Virus record (IMG/VR): IMGVR_UViG_3300050821_016057
Location: 1 to 64,000 of that record
Origin: a virus
Strand: one strand, 5' to 3'
Length of the DNA stretch: 64,000 bases
Part shown: piece by piece, positions 7,818 through 16,481 of the stretch
Position numbering within the stretch: position 1 is the first letter of the stretch
Layout of the letters: each line of letters starts with the position of its first letter
Position numbers and translations under genes: made by a program
The notes under the pieces: generated by a model
Database searches by the model: none
Told to the model about the DNA's origin: nothing
Seen by the model: the letters and a program-made list of their open reading frames with translations, nothing else

Positions 7818-8678
7818 ATGCCCGATGTAGTCGACCCCAAAGCAACCCAGCCCGGCATCGTCGGGCCCGTCACCACCATCACGCCCGACGTGGTCGTCCC
7901 CCCGGCCACCCCGCCCGCGCCCCCGGCCCCGCCGGTCTCGGCCGCGCCCGTCCCCCCGGCCGCGCCCGCCTCGCCCCCCCACCCGGGCCCGGTCTCGATC
8001 GGGGACGACGGCGACATCCCGGACGACGCCGAGCTGCTCACCCTGTCGAAGAGCGCGCTCAACAAGCGCCTGGCCCGGGCGACCCGCGCCGAGCTGAAGG
8101 CGCGGTTCGGCACCGACAACCCCGACGAGATCAAGTCGAAGCTGGATCGGCTGGCCGAGTTCGAGACCAAGCAGGAGGAGCAGCGGCTGGCCAGCCTGTC
8201 CGAGCTGGAGCGCGAGCGGGAGGCCAAGGCGAAGGCCGAGGGGGAGCGGGACGAGTGGAAGAGGCAGCACGACGAGCTGAGGACGGCCAACCTGGTCCGG
8301 GGCGCGCACTCGCGCGTCAGCAGCATCTCGGGCAAGCACTTCAAGGACACGGCCCAGAAGTTCATCCAGTTCGAGTTCCAGGAGTACCTGCAGGGGCTCC
8401 CGGAGGCCGAGGTGGTGGCGATGACGGACGAGCAGATGGACAGTTGGTTCGCCGGGGAGGCCAAGACCCACCCGGAGCTGTCGCGGGGGTACACCCCGCC
8501 CGCCCCGCCCACGCCGGTCGCCCCGCTGACCAACGGCCCGCCGGCCCCCGAGGGCGCGCCCCCCCCGACGGGCGCGGGCGGCCAGCAGGCGGCCCCCAAC
8601 TTCGCGCCGTCGGCCGCCAACCCGATGAGCCGGCAGGAGGCTCGCAAGGAGGCGGCCAAGCTGGGCTACAACTACTAG
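7818..8678 (+). CDS. Scaffolding protein
   Basis: The start ATG 7818 has a strong AGGAGGAG upstream. The 286-residue product has a Pro/Ala-rich N-terminus (to about residue 58), a long highly charged helix (about 70-160, with EFETKQEEQR and ELEREREAKAKAEGERDEW), a second Pro-rich linker, and a basic helical end (MSRQEARKEAAKLGYNY). A charged coiled coil directly before the major capsid gene is the usual architecture of scaffolds that nucleate procapsid assembly and then leave. The gene ends at palindrome copy 2. Confidence 0.75.
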   Translation: MPDVVDPKATQPGIVGPVTTITPDVVVPPATPPAPPAPPVSAAPVPPAAPASPPHPGPVSIGDDGDIPDDAELLTLSKSALNKRLARATRAELKARFGTDNPDEIKSKLDRLAEFETKQEEQRLASLSELEREREAKAKAEGERDEWKRQHDELRTANLVRGAHSRVSSISGKHFKDTAQKFIQFEFQEYLQGLPEAEVVAMTDEQMDSWFAGEAKTHPELSRGYTPPAPPTPVAPLTNGPPAPEGAPPPTGAGGQQAAPNFAPSAANPMSRQEARKEAAKLGYNY

Positions 8679-8680
8679 AC

Positions 8681-8698
8681 CCCAAACCCGGGTTTGGG
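8681..8698. repeat. 18-bp palindrome, copy 2
   Basis: The core lies two bases after the scaffold stop; the dyad extends to 24 bp (8678-8701). A terminator hairpin and the capsid promoter follow. Confidence 0.95.
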
Positions 8699-8703
8699 GT
8701 CCC

Positions 8704-8741
8704 GACCCCCCGCGGCGCGCGCCCCGGGGGGTCTGTCTTTT
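8704..8741 (+). terminator. Terminator hairpin between scaffold and capsid
   Basis: GACCCCCC (8704-8711) pairs with GGGGGGTC (8726-8733) and is followed by TGTCTTTT. It separates scaffold and capsid transcripts, so the capsid gene needs its own promoter. Confidence 0.65.
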
Positions 8742-8749
8742 GGAGGTAC

Positions 8750-8778
8750 TGGACAGGCGAGAATGGGTCCCGTAGGTT
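8750..8778 (+). promoter_or_regulatory. Major capsid promoter TGGACA-N17-TAGGTT
   Basis: TGGACA (8750-8755) and TAGGTT (8773-8778) are exactly 17 bp apart. It is the best complete example of the late class and follows a terminator. A leader of roughly 165 nt precedes ATG 8949. Nothing else is seen in 8779-8948 except GGAG near the start. Confidence 0.6.
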
Positions 8779-8948
8779 CTGGGGAGTCGTCGGAGCCACC
8801 CTCACCTGGGTTCAAGACCGGCGACGACATCGTCGTAGGACCCGAACACGCGGCACACCGGCGGCAACAGGTGGTACCCGGGGACGAGGACGTTGTGAGC
8901 GGTTGAGCAGGGCGATTGTGCCCAATTCCCACACAACGGAGTCTCACC

Positions 8949-10349
8949 ATGCCGGATATCATCCTGGGCGTACCGCCCGCGATCCTCGCCCTGAACCAGA
9001 AGGGCCTGATCGAGCGAGCTTTCCACGACGGTCTCTACCCCAACCTGGCGTTCCGGGCGGAGGCCATGCCCGAGGAGTGGCCCGCCAACCAGGGCACCCA
9101 GCAATTCCAGTCGCGCCCCGGGCTCCTGGCCCCGCGCGTCACCGCCATCCAGCCGGGCACCGACCCGGTCGGCCAGTCGGTCAACTACGAGCAGTGGGTG
9201 GCCCAGCTCCAGCAGTACGCGGACTCGACCGACACCCACATGCCGACCAGCGTGACCGCGTCGGCCAACCTGTTCCTCCGGAACATCAAGCAGCTCGGCC
9301 TGCAGGCCGGCCAGTCGGTCAACCGCATCGCCCGCAACGCGATGTTCGTCGCCTACTGCTCGGGCCAGACGGTCTCGCTCACCGCGATCCTCACCACGGA
9401 CACGACCGTCCGGGTGGCGAGCCTCAACGGGTTCCAGGACGTGGTCGTGCCCTCGGGCAACGTGGCCCCGCTCCCCGTCAGCCCGCAGTCGCCGCTGCCG
9501 ATCACGATCGGCACGGGCGCCGCGCAGGTCAGCGCGTCCGTCATCGGGTTCATCCCCGACGACCCCAACGACACCAACGGCCCGGGCACGCTCCAGCTGC
9601 TCGCCCAGGTCGGCTCCAGCGCGTTCACGAGCGCGCGCGTCACCGTCAAGTCGGCGTACGCGCCCCGCATCGTCCGCTCGGCCCCGGGCGACTCGGTCGA
9701 CGCGATCAGCGCGAGCGACTCGATCACGCTCCAGCAGTGCATCAACGCGACCGCGTTCCTGCGCCGCGCCAACGTGCAGCCGCACGACGACGGCTTCTAC
9801 CACGCGCACCTGTCGGCCCTGGGCAACGCGCAGTTCTTCGCGGACCCGGTGTTCCAGCGCCTCAACCAGTCCCTCCCCGAGCACGTCATCTACAAGGAGG
9901 GGTTCATCGGCACGATCGCCGGGATCATGTTCATCCTGAACAACGAGGCCCCCGAGCAGTACAACACGGGCAACCAGCTCGTGACCGCCAACAGCGGCAT
10001 CTACGGCGACGAGATCGGCGCCGAGGTGGTGAACGGGACGGGCGTGGCCATCGGCCGCGTGCTCATCACCGGGAAGGGCTCGGTCTACGAGCGCTACCTG
10101 GACGAGTCGGCGTTCGTGACCGAGGCGGGCCTGCTCGGCAAGATCGGCGAGTTCAACATCACCAACAACGGGATGCAGATCCTGACGGAGCGCATCCGCC
10201 TCATCATGCGCGCCCCGATGGACAAGCTGCAGCAGTCGGTCACGACCAGCTGGTCGGTCACCACGTCGTTCCCGACGCCCAGCGACATCACCGCGCCCAG
10301 CGGACCAGAAAGGTACAAACGGGCGGTAGTGCTTGAGTTCGCCACTTAA
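8949..10349 (+). CDS. Major capsid protein
   Basis: ATG 8949 follows ACAACGGAG. The 466-residue product has the length and order of HK97-fold major capsid proteins: after a scaffold, with a helical N-terminal arm (AILALNQKGLIERAFHDGL), a mixed body, and a C-terminal part with GMQILTERIRLIMRAPMDK, which could form the P-domain/A-domain helix. It has its own promoter and flanking terminator and palindromes, as expected for the most abundant protein. The fold is inferred from context; direct similarity was not tested. Confidence 0.75.
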   Translation: MPDIILGVPPAILALNQKGLIERAFHDGLYPNLAFRAEAMPEEWPANQGTQQFQSRPGLLAPRVTAIQPGTDPVGQSVNYEQWVAQLQQYADSTDTHMPTSVTASANLFLRNIKQLGLQAGQSVNRIARNAMFVAYCSGQTVSLTAILTTDTTVRVASLNGFQDVVVPSGNVAPLPVSPQSPLPITIGTGAAQVSASVIGFIPDDPNDTNGPGTLQLLAQVGSSAFTSARVTVKSAYAPRIVRSAPGDSVDAISASDSITLQQCINATAFLRRANVQPHDDGFYHAHLSALGNAQFFADPVFQRLNQSLPEHVIYKEGFIGTIAGIMFILNNEAPEQYNTGNQLVTANSGIYGDEIGAEVVNGTGVAIGRVLITGKGSVYERYLDESAFVTEAGLLGKIGEFNITNNGMQILTERIRLIMRAPMDKLQQSVTTSWSVTTSFPTPSDITAPSGPERYKRAVVLEFAT

Positions 10350-10390
10350 GCAATCAGCGACCTGTTTCGCGGGCGCGCCCGCCCCTAGCT

Positions 10391-10408
10391 CCCAAACCCG
10401 GGTTTGGG
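10391..10408. repeat. 18-bp palindrome, copy 3
   Basis: Lies between the capsid gene and the next gene, with flanks CT and AG that extend the dyad to 22 bp. A GC palindrome GCGGGCGCGCCCGC (10369-10382) is just upstream. Confidence 0.95.
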
Positions 10409-10435
10409 AGTGTGGCGGACCACCCGGGCCTCCTG

Positions 10436-10441
10436 TACGTT
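10436..10441 (+). promoter_or_regulatory. Possible -10 box TACGTT
   Basis: TACGTT lies 19 nt before ATG 10461, with GGGAGG between them. It fits TANNNT but differs from TAGGCT, so this is tentative. Confidence 0.3.
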
Positions 10442-10460
10442 CCCCTGGGAGGCAATCCAC

Positions 10461-10877
10461 ATGGGTAGGAACACGGTCACGAAGAGGCAGCAGCAGGCTC
10501 CGCAGGCGCCCGCTCAGGCAGACGCACCCCCGATGCGGGGAGGGACGCCGGGCGTCCCCGGGGTGGCGACCCGGCTGACGGCCGTCCCCAGGCAGGACGG
10601 GCGGCCGACCGGCGGGGGTCGGGCCAGGCAGTACATGGTCACGGGGGGCCCGATGCAGAACGGCCGGGTGTCGGTCATGTACAACTCGTGCAAGACGGCG
10701 ATGGACGTGGGCAAGGTGGTGAGCGAGGCCAGCGTGGACGTCGAGCACCTGCGCAAGCAGGGGGTGCGCCTGCAGGAGATCCTGCCCGACCCCGAGCCGG
10801 AGCCGACCGAGCCCGCGGAGGTCGCGCCCGAGGGGGAGGAGGGCGGCGAGACCGAGGGGGAAGAGGATGCCGGCTAA
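10461..10877 (+). CDS. Hypothetical protein with acidic C-terminus
   Basis: ATG 10461 follows GGGAGG. The 138-residue product starts with a Gln/Ala/Pro-rich region, has a short core (GGPMQNGRVSVMYNSCKTAMD) and a strongly acidic end of Glu, Pro and Gly. Head-tail joining proteins often lie here, but I cannot assign it. The stop overlaps a very small ORF. Confidence 0.5.
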   Translation: MGRNTVTKRQQQAPQAPAQADAPPMRGGTPGVPGVATRLTAVPRQDGRPTGGGRARQYMVTGGPMQNGRVSVMYNSCKTAMDVGKVVSEASVDVEHLRKQGVRLQEILPDPEPEPTEPAEVAPEGEEGGETEGEEDAG

Positions 10878-10926
10878 CCACCCCGGCTGGGACTCCGACC
10901 CGCGCAACCCCAAGTACTGGAGCTGA
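10867..10926 (+). CDS. Possible 19-residue peptide
   Basis: ATG 10867 overlaps the end of the previous gene and the ORF ends 2 nt before the next ATG. It encodes MPANHPGWDSDPRNPKYWS, rich in Trp, Pro, Asp and Asn. The tight overlap on both sides suggests it is translated, or at least carries ribosomes to the next start. It is too short for certainty. Confidence 0.3.
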   Translation: MPANHPGWDSDPRNPKYWS

Positions 10927-10928
10927 GG

Positions 10929-11339
10929 ATGATCACCGAGGAGGAGAAAGTAAAAGCTCGCTCGCACACTGGCTACCTTAACGTGGCCGAGCAGAGCACC
11001 TACTCCCTCGGCATCCCGGCGGGCGTGCAGACCCAGTTCGTGATCGAGGGCGGGTTCAAGCGCATCCTCCCGCAGGCGGAGCCGCTGTTTCGCCGGCACC
11101 TGAAGATCCTCGACCGGTACGAGGAGCTGATCCTGGAGCAGGCCGGCAACGTCCAGGTGGAGCAACTCGGCCAGATCAAGATCAACCAGAAGGCGTTCCG
11201 GCAGCTGGTCGGGCAGTACTTCTGGTGGGTCGCCAGCCTGGCCAACATGATGGGCATCACCCCCAACCCGTTCGACCAGCGCCGCTCCCAGTGGAACGGC
11301 CTGGGTGGGACTGGGGTCAACGTAGGCGTGAGCGGTTAG
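10929..11339 (+). CDS. Hypothetical connector-region protein
   Basis: The 136-residue product starts at ATG 10929 and is mostly helical (RILPQAEPLFRRHLKILDRYEELILEQAG), with an aromatic segment FRQLVGQYFWWVASLANMMG. It lies between capsid and neck genes. No family is recognised; a head-completion role is a guess from position. Confidence 0.5.
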   Translation: MITEEEKVKARSHTGYLNVAEQSTYSLGIPAGVQTQFVIEGGFKRILPQAEPLFRRHLKILDRYEELILEQAGNVQVEQLGQIKINQKAFRQLVGQYFWWVASLANMMGITPNPFDQRRSQWNGLGGTGVNVGVSG

Positions 11340-11348
11340 GAGACGACC

Positions 11349-11684
11349 ATGAGGACCATGATGATGTTCGCGGGGTTGGTGGCGGCGGCGGTGGTGGCGG
11401 GCTGCGGCAGCCAGGGGTGCGCGGCCGGCACCACCCTGACCGGGATCGAGCTGCAGATCTCGCAGGGCGACGCGGTGGTGGCGCCGATCATCGGCAACGT
11501 GTGCTCGATCGCGGAGAAGTTGGACCCCACCAGCCCGTACATCACGCTCACGTGCGACGTGCTGGACACGGCGGGCAACGTGATCGGGCAGCTGACCCAG
11601 AAGTTGCCGGCCGCCCAGGCCAACGCGATCATGGCCAAGCACGCCAAGAAGCCGGCCGCCCCCGCCGCGTCGGCGGCCAAGTAA
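11349..11684 (+). CDS. Phage-encoded lipoprotein
   Basis: The 111-residue product has a classic lipoprotein signal: MRTMMMFAGLVAAAVVAGC with lipobox VAGC at residues 16-19. The mature part has two more Cys residues and an Ala/Pro-rich end. It should be lipidated on the host membrane, not packaged. Such proteins in phages can block superinfection or alter the host surface; that role is inferred. It is in the forward late operon between neck genes. Confidence 0.6.
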   Translation: MRTMMMFAGLVAAAVVAGCGSQGCAAGTTLTGIELQISQGDAVVAPIIGNVCSIAEKLDPTSPYITLTCDVLDTAGNVIGQLTQKLPAAQANAIMAKHAKKPAAPAASAAK

Positions 11685-11688
11685 GCGG

Positions 11689-12405
11689 ATGGCCTGCACC
11701 TGCGGCAGCGTCTGCCGGGGACGCTGCCAGGCGGGCCCCGAACTCCCCCGGCAGGGGTGCGGGTGCGGATGCGGCCGGGAGGCCGGGGACTGCGCGGGGG
11801 CGGTAATGCCGACCGGGTTCATGCAGTCGGTGGAGGTGAGGCCGCTGCGCCCCGGGGAGGCGGGCGAGAGCCTGGCCAGCCGGCTGTCCCCGGTCGCGGA
11901 CCGGATCCGCCAGCTCAACACCCGGTTCGGCGTGCGCCCCTACCGGGTGTTCATGACGTGGACGCTCTGGGGCGGGGCCGAGCGGGGTGAGGGCACGGAG
12001 GAGCTGAAGCAGCGGGTCGAGCTGCTACCGACCCCGCTGGTGAAGTCGCTGGACAACATCGCGTTCAGCCCGTGGCACGCCGGGACGCTCCCGGTCGGGA
12101 GCGTGCGGGTGTCGGAGGTGAGCGCGGTCGCGTACGGGGAGGACATCCTGCGCGGGCTGGACCGGCGGCTGATCCCGGGGCTGGACCTGTCGGGCGCCAA
12201 CCCGTCCATCCCGGAGCCGTGGGACTTCTTCTACGAGATCGTGGAGGACCGGCGGGGCGGGGAGTGCCCGGACCGGCCGCGGTTCCGCCTGGCCAACGTG
12301 CCGTTCCGGCTGGCGGAGACGCAGGAGTGGAACTTCACCCTGGAGCGGACCTCGCGCGAGCGGACCCGCCGGGACACGTCGGTGTTCGGCAAGGAGGAGG
12401 GGTGA
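11689..12405 (+). CDS. Neck-region protein with Cys-rich N-terminus
   Basis: The 238-residue product starts at ATG 11689. The first 38 residues hold nine Cys (CTC, CRGRC, CGCGCG, C), which suggests a metal site or disulfide cluster and is unlike neighbours. The remainder is a mixed fold with RPYRVFMTWTLWGG and PEPWDFFYEIVEDRRGG. It precedes a gp10-like gene, in the usual place of a head completion or connector protein. An alternative start at ATG 11806 would skip the Cys cluster. Its GTGA stop overlap couples it to the next gene. Confidence 0.5.
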   Translation: MACTCGSVCRGRCQAGPELPRQGCGCGCGREAGDCAGAVMPTGFMQSVEVRPLRPGEAGESLASRLSPVADRIRQLNTRFGVRPYRVFMTWTLWGGAERGEGTEELKQRVELLPTPLVKSLDNIAFSPWHAGTLPVGSVRVSEVSAVAYGEDILRGLDRRLIPGLDLSGANPSIPEPWDFFYEIVEDRRGGECPDRPRFRLANVPFRLAETQEWNFTLERTSRERTRRDTSVFGKEEG

Positions 12406-12947
12406 TCAGCTTCGACATCAAGGACGCTGCCAGGCTGACCGAGCACCTGGGCGGGCAGATCGCGGAGGCGCGCCGGCGCGGGGTCGCCAGCGCGGGCCAG
12501 CGGCTCGTGCAGGTCATCCAGACCCGGCTGATCCCGGCCGAGGACCCGCCGCCCGTCGACCAGCGCGCGTACGCGGCCGGCTGGGACAGCCAGCCCACCC
12601 CGGAGGGGGCGGACGTGTTCAACACCGCCCCGCACGCGGGCGTGATCGAGTTCGGGGCCCGGGCCGACAACGTGAAGATCGGCCGGCGGATGATCGACGC
12701 GCTGGCCGAGTGGGTGGTCCGCAAGGGGCTGCTGGGGCGCGGGCCCGGCAGCCACCAGGGGCGGTCGCAGGAGGCGGAGGCGCAGAGCGCCGCGTGGGCG
12801 ATCGCCCGGAGCATGCAGAAGCGGGGGATCTTCAACCGGGGCGGCGGGGAGGGGCTGGGCATCGCCCGCAAGGCGGCCCGGCTGGCCCCCGGCATCGTGG
12901 CCGAGGAGATCCGGGCCGAGTTGGCCGAGCTGTCGAGGGGCCGATGA
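12402..12947 (+). CDS. HK97 gp10-like tail-completion protein
   Basis: GTG 12402 overlaps the previous stop (GTGA). The 181-residue product starts with a helix (KDAARLTEHLGGQIAEARRRG), has GWDSQPTPEGADVFNTAPHAG with a V-E-FGARA strand, and ends in long helices. This resembles the HK97 gp10 family, which joins head and tail; the YA..iEfGt pattern of that family is replaced by HAGVIEFGAR here. Position between head and tail genes supports this. Confidence 0.6.
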   Translation: MISFDIKDAARLTEHLGGQIAEARRRGVASAGQRLVQVIQTRLIPAEDPPPVDQRAYAAGWDSQPTPEGADVFNTAPHAGVIEFGARADNVKIGRRMIDALAEWVVRKGLLGRGPGSHQGRSQEAEAQSAAWAIARSMQKRGIFNRGGGEGLGIARKAARLAPGIVAEEIRAELAELSRGR

Positions 12948-13726
12948 GTCGGAGGGGGCGGCTCTGGAGCGCGGTCACCCAAACGGGCACCAGCCTGTCG
13001 GGCCTGCCCGCGTCGATCGCCTCGCTCATCAAGGGGCGGATCTACGGGTCGGTGTTCCCGCCCCGACAACCGCCGGTCTCGCTGGCGCTGGACGGCCGGA
13101 CGGTGGCGCTGCAGACGCTGGCCGGGTACATCGCGTCGCTGACGTTCTACCGGGTGGGGGACAGGGGGGGACCCAACATCCCGTTCCAGATCCCGGCCGA
13201 GAACTTCTTCATCGAGATGCCGGACGACGTGCAGTCGATGCCGTTCCCGTCGATCGCGGTCGTGAACGACGTGGGCAACTACGACGTGATCGGGCTGGTC
13301 AGCTACGTGGAGGAGTCCACGCAGGACGTGTACGGGCGGGGGACGGTCGTGCAGTGGCAGTCCGAGTACGTGGAGAACATCCAGCTCGAGGTGTGGGTGA
13401 ACATGAAGGCCGAGCGCCGGGCCGTGCTGGCCGGGCTGGAGACGGTGTTCAGCCCGACCGAGCAGCAGTCGGGCATCCGGTTCCACATGCCCGCCTACTT
13501 CGACCAACTGGTCTGCTTCACCCTCAACAACCGCAAGGTGATCGACGAGCCGGACAGCCTGCGCAAGCGGCGCCGGGCCACCCTGGGGATCGAGATGCGG
13601 TTCAACATCGTCCGGCTGATCAACGTGGCGACCATGCAGCCCATCGTCACCACCCAGCTGGACGTGGACGCGGACGGCGCGCCCGTGACCCTCGCGGGGC
13701 CCAACGTGGGCCGGGTCGCCCCCTAG
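12944..13726 (+). CDS. Tail terminator-like protein
   Basis: ATG 12944 overlaps the preceding stop (ATGA). The 260-residue protein lies between the gp10-like gene and the sheath, where contractile phages encode the tail terminator. It contains strands with alternating hydrophobic residues (NIQLEVWVNMKAERRAVLAG) and a helix before RFHMPAYFDQLVCFTLNN. The motif-level match is weak, so the call rests on order and size. Confidence 0.5.
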   Translation: MSRRGRLWSAVTQTGTSLSGLPASIASLIKGRIYGSVFPPRQPPVSLALDGRTVALQTLAGYIASLTFYRVGDRGGPNIPFQIPAENFFIEMPDDVQSMPFPSIAVVNDVGNYDVIGLVSYVEESTQDVYGRGTVVQWQSEYVENIQLEVWVNMKAERRAVLAGLETVFSPTEQQSGIRFHMPAYFDQLVCFTLNNRKVIDEPDSLRKRRRATLGIEMRFNIVRLINVATMQPIVTTQLDVDADGAPVTLAGPNVGRVAP

Positions 13727-13728
13727 GT

Positions 13729-13746
13729 CCCAAACCCGGGTTTGGG
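13729..13746. repeat. 18-bp palindrome, copy 4
   Basis: Starts two bases after the tail-terminator stop and lies 6 nt upstream of the -35 of the sheath promoter. Confidence 0.95.
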
Positions 13747-13752
13747 AGATTG

Positions 13753-13781
13753 TGGACGGGAGCGGGTTCCACCCTTAGGCT
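13753..13781 (+). promoter_or_regulatory. Sheath promoter TGGACG-N17-TAGGCT
   Basis: TGGACG (13753-13758) and TAGGCT (13776-13781) are 17 bp apart. A 34-nt leader with AAGGAGA precedes ATG 13816. Together with the capsid promoter it defines the late class. Confidence 0.6.
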
Positions 13782-13815
13782 CCGCGGTGAGGCTCGCCTC
13801 CAAGGAGAACCACCG

Positions 13816-16446
13816 ATGTCCGTGTACGTCCGACGATTCCTCCAGGACCCAGGTGATGCGGTCCTCCTCAACATCGAGTCGGTCAACATCCTCGACCTGG
13901 AGCCCCCCTCGACCATCCAGGGGGTGGGTACCGGGACGGTGCTGCTGGTGGGCGAGTTCGAGAACGGCCCGTACGCCAAACCCCAGCAGCTGCTGGGGAC
14001 GACCGACCTGTCCCGCACGTGGGGGACGCTCGGCTACCAGGTGGGCGGGCTGGTCGCCCAGTACCCGTCGGCGCCGGTCCGGTCGGCCGACTCGGCGGTC
14101 GTGCCCGAGTCGTGGAACGGCAACGCGTTCGTGCAGATCTCGGGGCTCCAGTTCGCCACGCTGATCATGTGCCGGGTCAACACCAGCGTGGGGATGGTGA
14201 CGTTCAGCCCGCTGGCGTTCGTGGAGGGGGCGGTCGAGTTCGCGTACTCGCTGACGAGCGGGCAGGAGCTGCAGCTGACGCTGTCCACGCTCGCGACGGC
14301 GGTCACGGCGGCCGGGTTCCTCCCGCAGGCGACGATCTCCGTGGAGAGCACGACCGGCTTCTCGGGCACGGGCACGTTCGAGGTGGACGGGCAGACCGTC
14401 TCCTACACGGGGACGACCCCGACCAGCTTCACCGGGTGCTCGGGCGGGACCGGCTTCTTCGGCATCGGGGACGTGGTGCTGGGCGGGACCCTGACCACGA
14501 CCGCCGCGACGTTCACGGGCGCGCCGGCCGTCGTGGAGGCGGTCAACACGACGGTCGCGGTGGGGTCGAACGGGACCAACCTGCCGAGCGCGGGCGTGAT
14601 CGACGTGGCCAGCACGACCGGCTTCGCGGGCGGCGGCGGGGACGTGACGGTGGACGGCCACATCGTCACCTACACGGGCGTGAGCGGCGGCAACTCGTTC
14701 ACGGGCTGCACGCGAGGCGGCGCGACCGTGCTGGCGACCGGGGACGTGGTGGTGGCCGGCCAGTGGCCGACCAGCTTCGCGGGCGGCGAGCAGCTGACGC
14801 TGGCCTTCGACGGCAACCCCAACTTCACCGTGTTCTTCCAGGCGGGCGACCAGACGCTCGCGCAGGTGATCGCGCGGATCAACGCCTACGCGGGCTACGC
14901 GATGGCCTCCTCGACCAGCTCGGTCATCCTGACGCTGACCGGTCGGCTGCCGGGCACGACCGGCTCGGTCAGCGTGGTCAGCGGCAGCTCGGGCGTGCTG
15001 GCCAAGCTGGGCCTGACGGCCGGCATCACGATCGGGACGGGCAACGTCGGGAACATCACGCAGGTGAAGTTCACCGAGGTGCAGTCGGTCGTGCAGGGCG
15101 CGATCAGCGGCGTGAAGGTGGAGCTCAACAGCTCGGGCGCGCTCCGCGTGTCCAACACGGCCACCCCGGGCGTGGGCGGCATCTACGTGGCGGGCGGGAC
15201 GACCGCGACCGGGCTCGGCCTCGCGGTCGGGGAGGCGGACGGCGCGGACCTCAACCTGGAGGGCACGCTGCCGGCGGGCACGCTGGTGTCGGACGGCGGC
15301 TCGACCCTCCTGCTGACCACGCAGGACCTGGTCATCACCCCGTACTCGGTCGGGCCGTTCTCGGTGCCGGTCCGGTTCGCGGTCGACAACGGGACGGGGG
15401 TGGGCGTCAGCGCGAACGCGATCAACACGGTCGTCAACCCGCCGTCGGTCGGGTCGTTCAGCGTGGACAACCTGCTGCCCGTCGCGAACGCGATGACGGA
15501 GGCGCAGATCGACGCCGCCTACGCGCTGGCCATCCAGTCGACCACCGACGTGAACAGCGTGGCCAAGGTGGCCAACCTGATCGTCTCGGCCCGGCAGAGC
15601 AACGCGGTCCGGAGCCAGCTCCGGCAGAACGTCCTGTTCGCCTCGGCCAACGGCTGCTTCGGCCGGATGGCGTGCCTGGGCCCGCCGCTCAACACGAGCC
15701 CGCAGGTCGCGCTCGGCCCGGCCGCGCCCGGTGTGGTGGCGACCCGGGACCAGCGGGTCATCTACTGCTACGTCGGCGCCAACACGTTCGTGCCGCTGAT
15801 CGGGCAGGTCGGCCTGGCGGGCGGGCAGGGTTTCACGGCCACGGGCAACGTGGACGTGCACTCGGACACCCTGATGGCGAGCATCCTCAGCCAGCTGCCG
15901 CCCGAGGAGAACCCCGGGCAGGAGACGACCTTCACCGCCAACGTCAACGGGCTGGAGACCGGCCCGAACGTCCAGGGCTTCGACATCACCTCCTACCAGG
16001 CGTTCAAGGCGGCCGGCATCGCCGCGCTGCGCATCGACGACGGGGTGGCGATCTTCCAGTCGGGCGTCACCTCGGTCGACCCGTCGGTGAGCCCGCAGCT
16101 GGTGCGGATCGCCAGGCGGCGCATGGCCGACTTCATCGAGGACTCGATCGCGGGCCCGACCAAGAAGTACGGCAAGCGGCTGTCCCTGCAGGCGCGCCGG
16201 AAGGCGCTCAAGGGTCAGATCCGGTCGTTCATGGTCGGGCTGCTGGCCAAGAACAACCCGGGCGCCCAGCGGATCGCCGGCTTCACGGTGACGGACTCGG
16301 ACGGGAACGACGACGTGACGCTCAGCTCCGGCATGTACCGGATCACCGTCAAGGCCAAGACCCTGCCGAGCCTCGACAGCATCGTCATCCAGGCGACGAT
16401 CGGCGACGACGTCACGGTCGACGAAGTGCTCCCCGCGGCCGCTTGA
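13816..16446 (+). CDS. Tail sheath protein with inserted repeat domains
   Basis: ATG 13816 has AAGGAGA upstream. At 876 residues it is longer than simple sheaths (about 400-500). The N-terminus (VRRFLQDPGDAVLLNI, TVLLVGEFENGP) and the C-terminal domain (ITSYQAFKAAGIAALRIDDGVAIFQSG, then RRRMADFIEDSIAG) fit phage tail sheaths: the C-terminal domain forms the inner contractile layer. The extra length is two copies of a beta domain with VDGxTVxYTG and FTGC(S/T) motifs (about residues 168-220 and 255-315) and a further surface region, probably exposed on the sheath. The tube gene follows. Confidence 0.8.
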   Translation: MSVYVRRFLQDPGDAVLLNIESVNILDLEPPSTIQGVGTGTVLLVGEFENGPYAKPQQLLGTTDLSRTWGTLGYQVGGLVAQYPSAPVRSADSAVVPESWNGNAFVQISGLQFATLIMCRVNTSVGMVTFSPLAFVEGAVEFAYSLTSGQELQLTLSTLATAVTAAGFLPQATISVESTTGFSGTGTFEVDGQTVSYTGTTPTSFTGCSGGTGFFGIGDVVLGGTLTTTAATFTGAPAVVEAVNTTVAVGSNGTNLPSAGVIDVASTTGFAGGGGDVTVDGHIVTYTGVSGGNSFTGCTRGGATVLATGDVVVAGQWPTSFAGGEQLTLAFDGNPNFTVFFQAGDQTLAQVIARINAYAGYAMASSTSSVILTLTGRLPGTTGSVSVVSGSSGVLAKLGLTAGITIGTGNVGNITQVKFTEVQSVVQGAISGVKVELNSSGALRVSNTATPGVGGIYVAGGTTATGLGLAVGEADGADLNLEGTLPAGTLVSDGGSTLLLTTQDLVITPYSVGPFSVPVRFAVDNGTGVGVSANAINTVVNPPSVGSFSVDNLLPVANAMTEAQIDAAYALAIQSTTDVNSVAKVANLIVSARQSNAVRSQLRQNVLFASANGCFGRMACLGPPLNTSPQVALGPAAPGVVATRDQRVIYCYVGANTFVPLIGQVGLAGGQGFTATGNVDVHSDTLMASILSQLPPEENPGQETTFTANVNGLETGPNVQGFDITSYQAFKAAGIAALRIDDGVAIFQSGVTSVDPSVSPQLVRIARRRMADFIEDSIAGPTKKYGKRLSLQARRKALKGQIRSFMVGLLAKNNPGAQRIAGFTVTDSDGNDDVTLSSGMYRITVKAKTLPSLDSIVIQATIGDDVTVDEVLPAAA

Positions 16447-16481
16447 TCGCCCACCCCAACCCGGACCCATAGGACGCCAAC

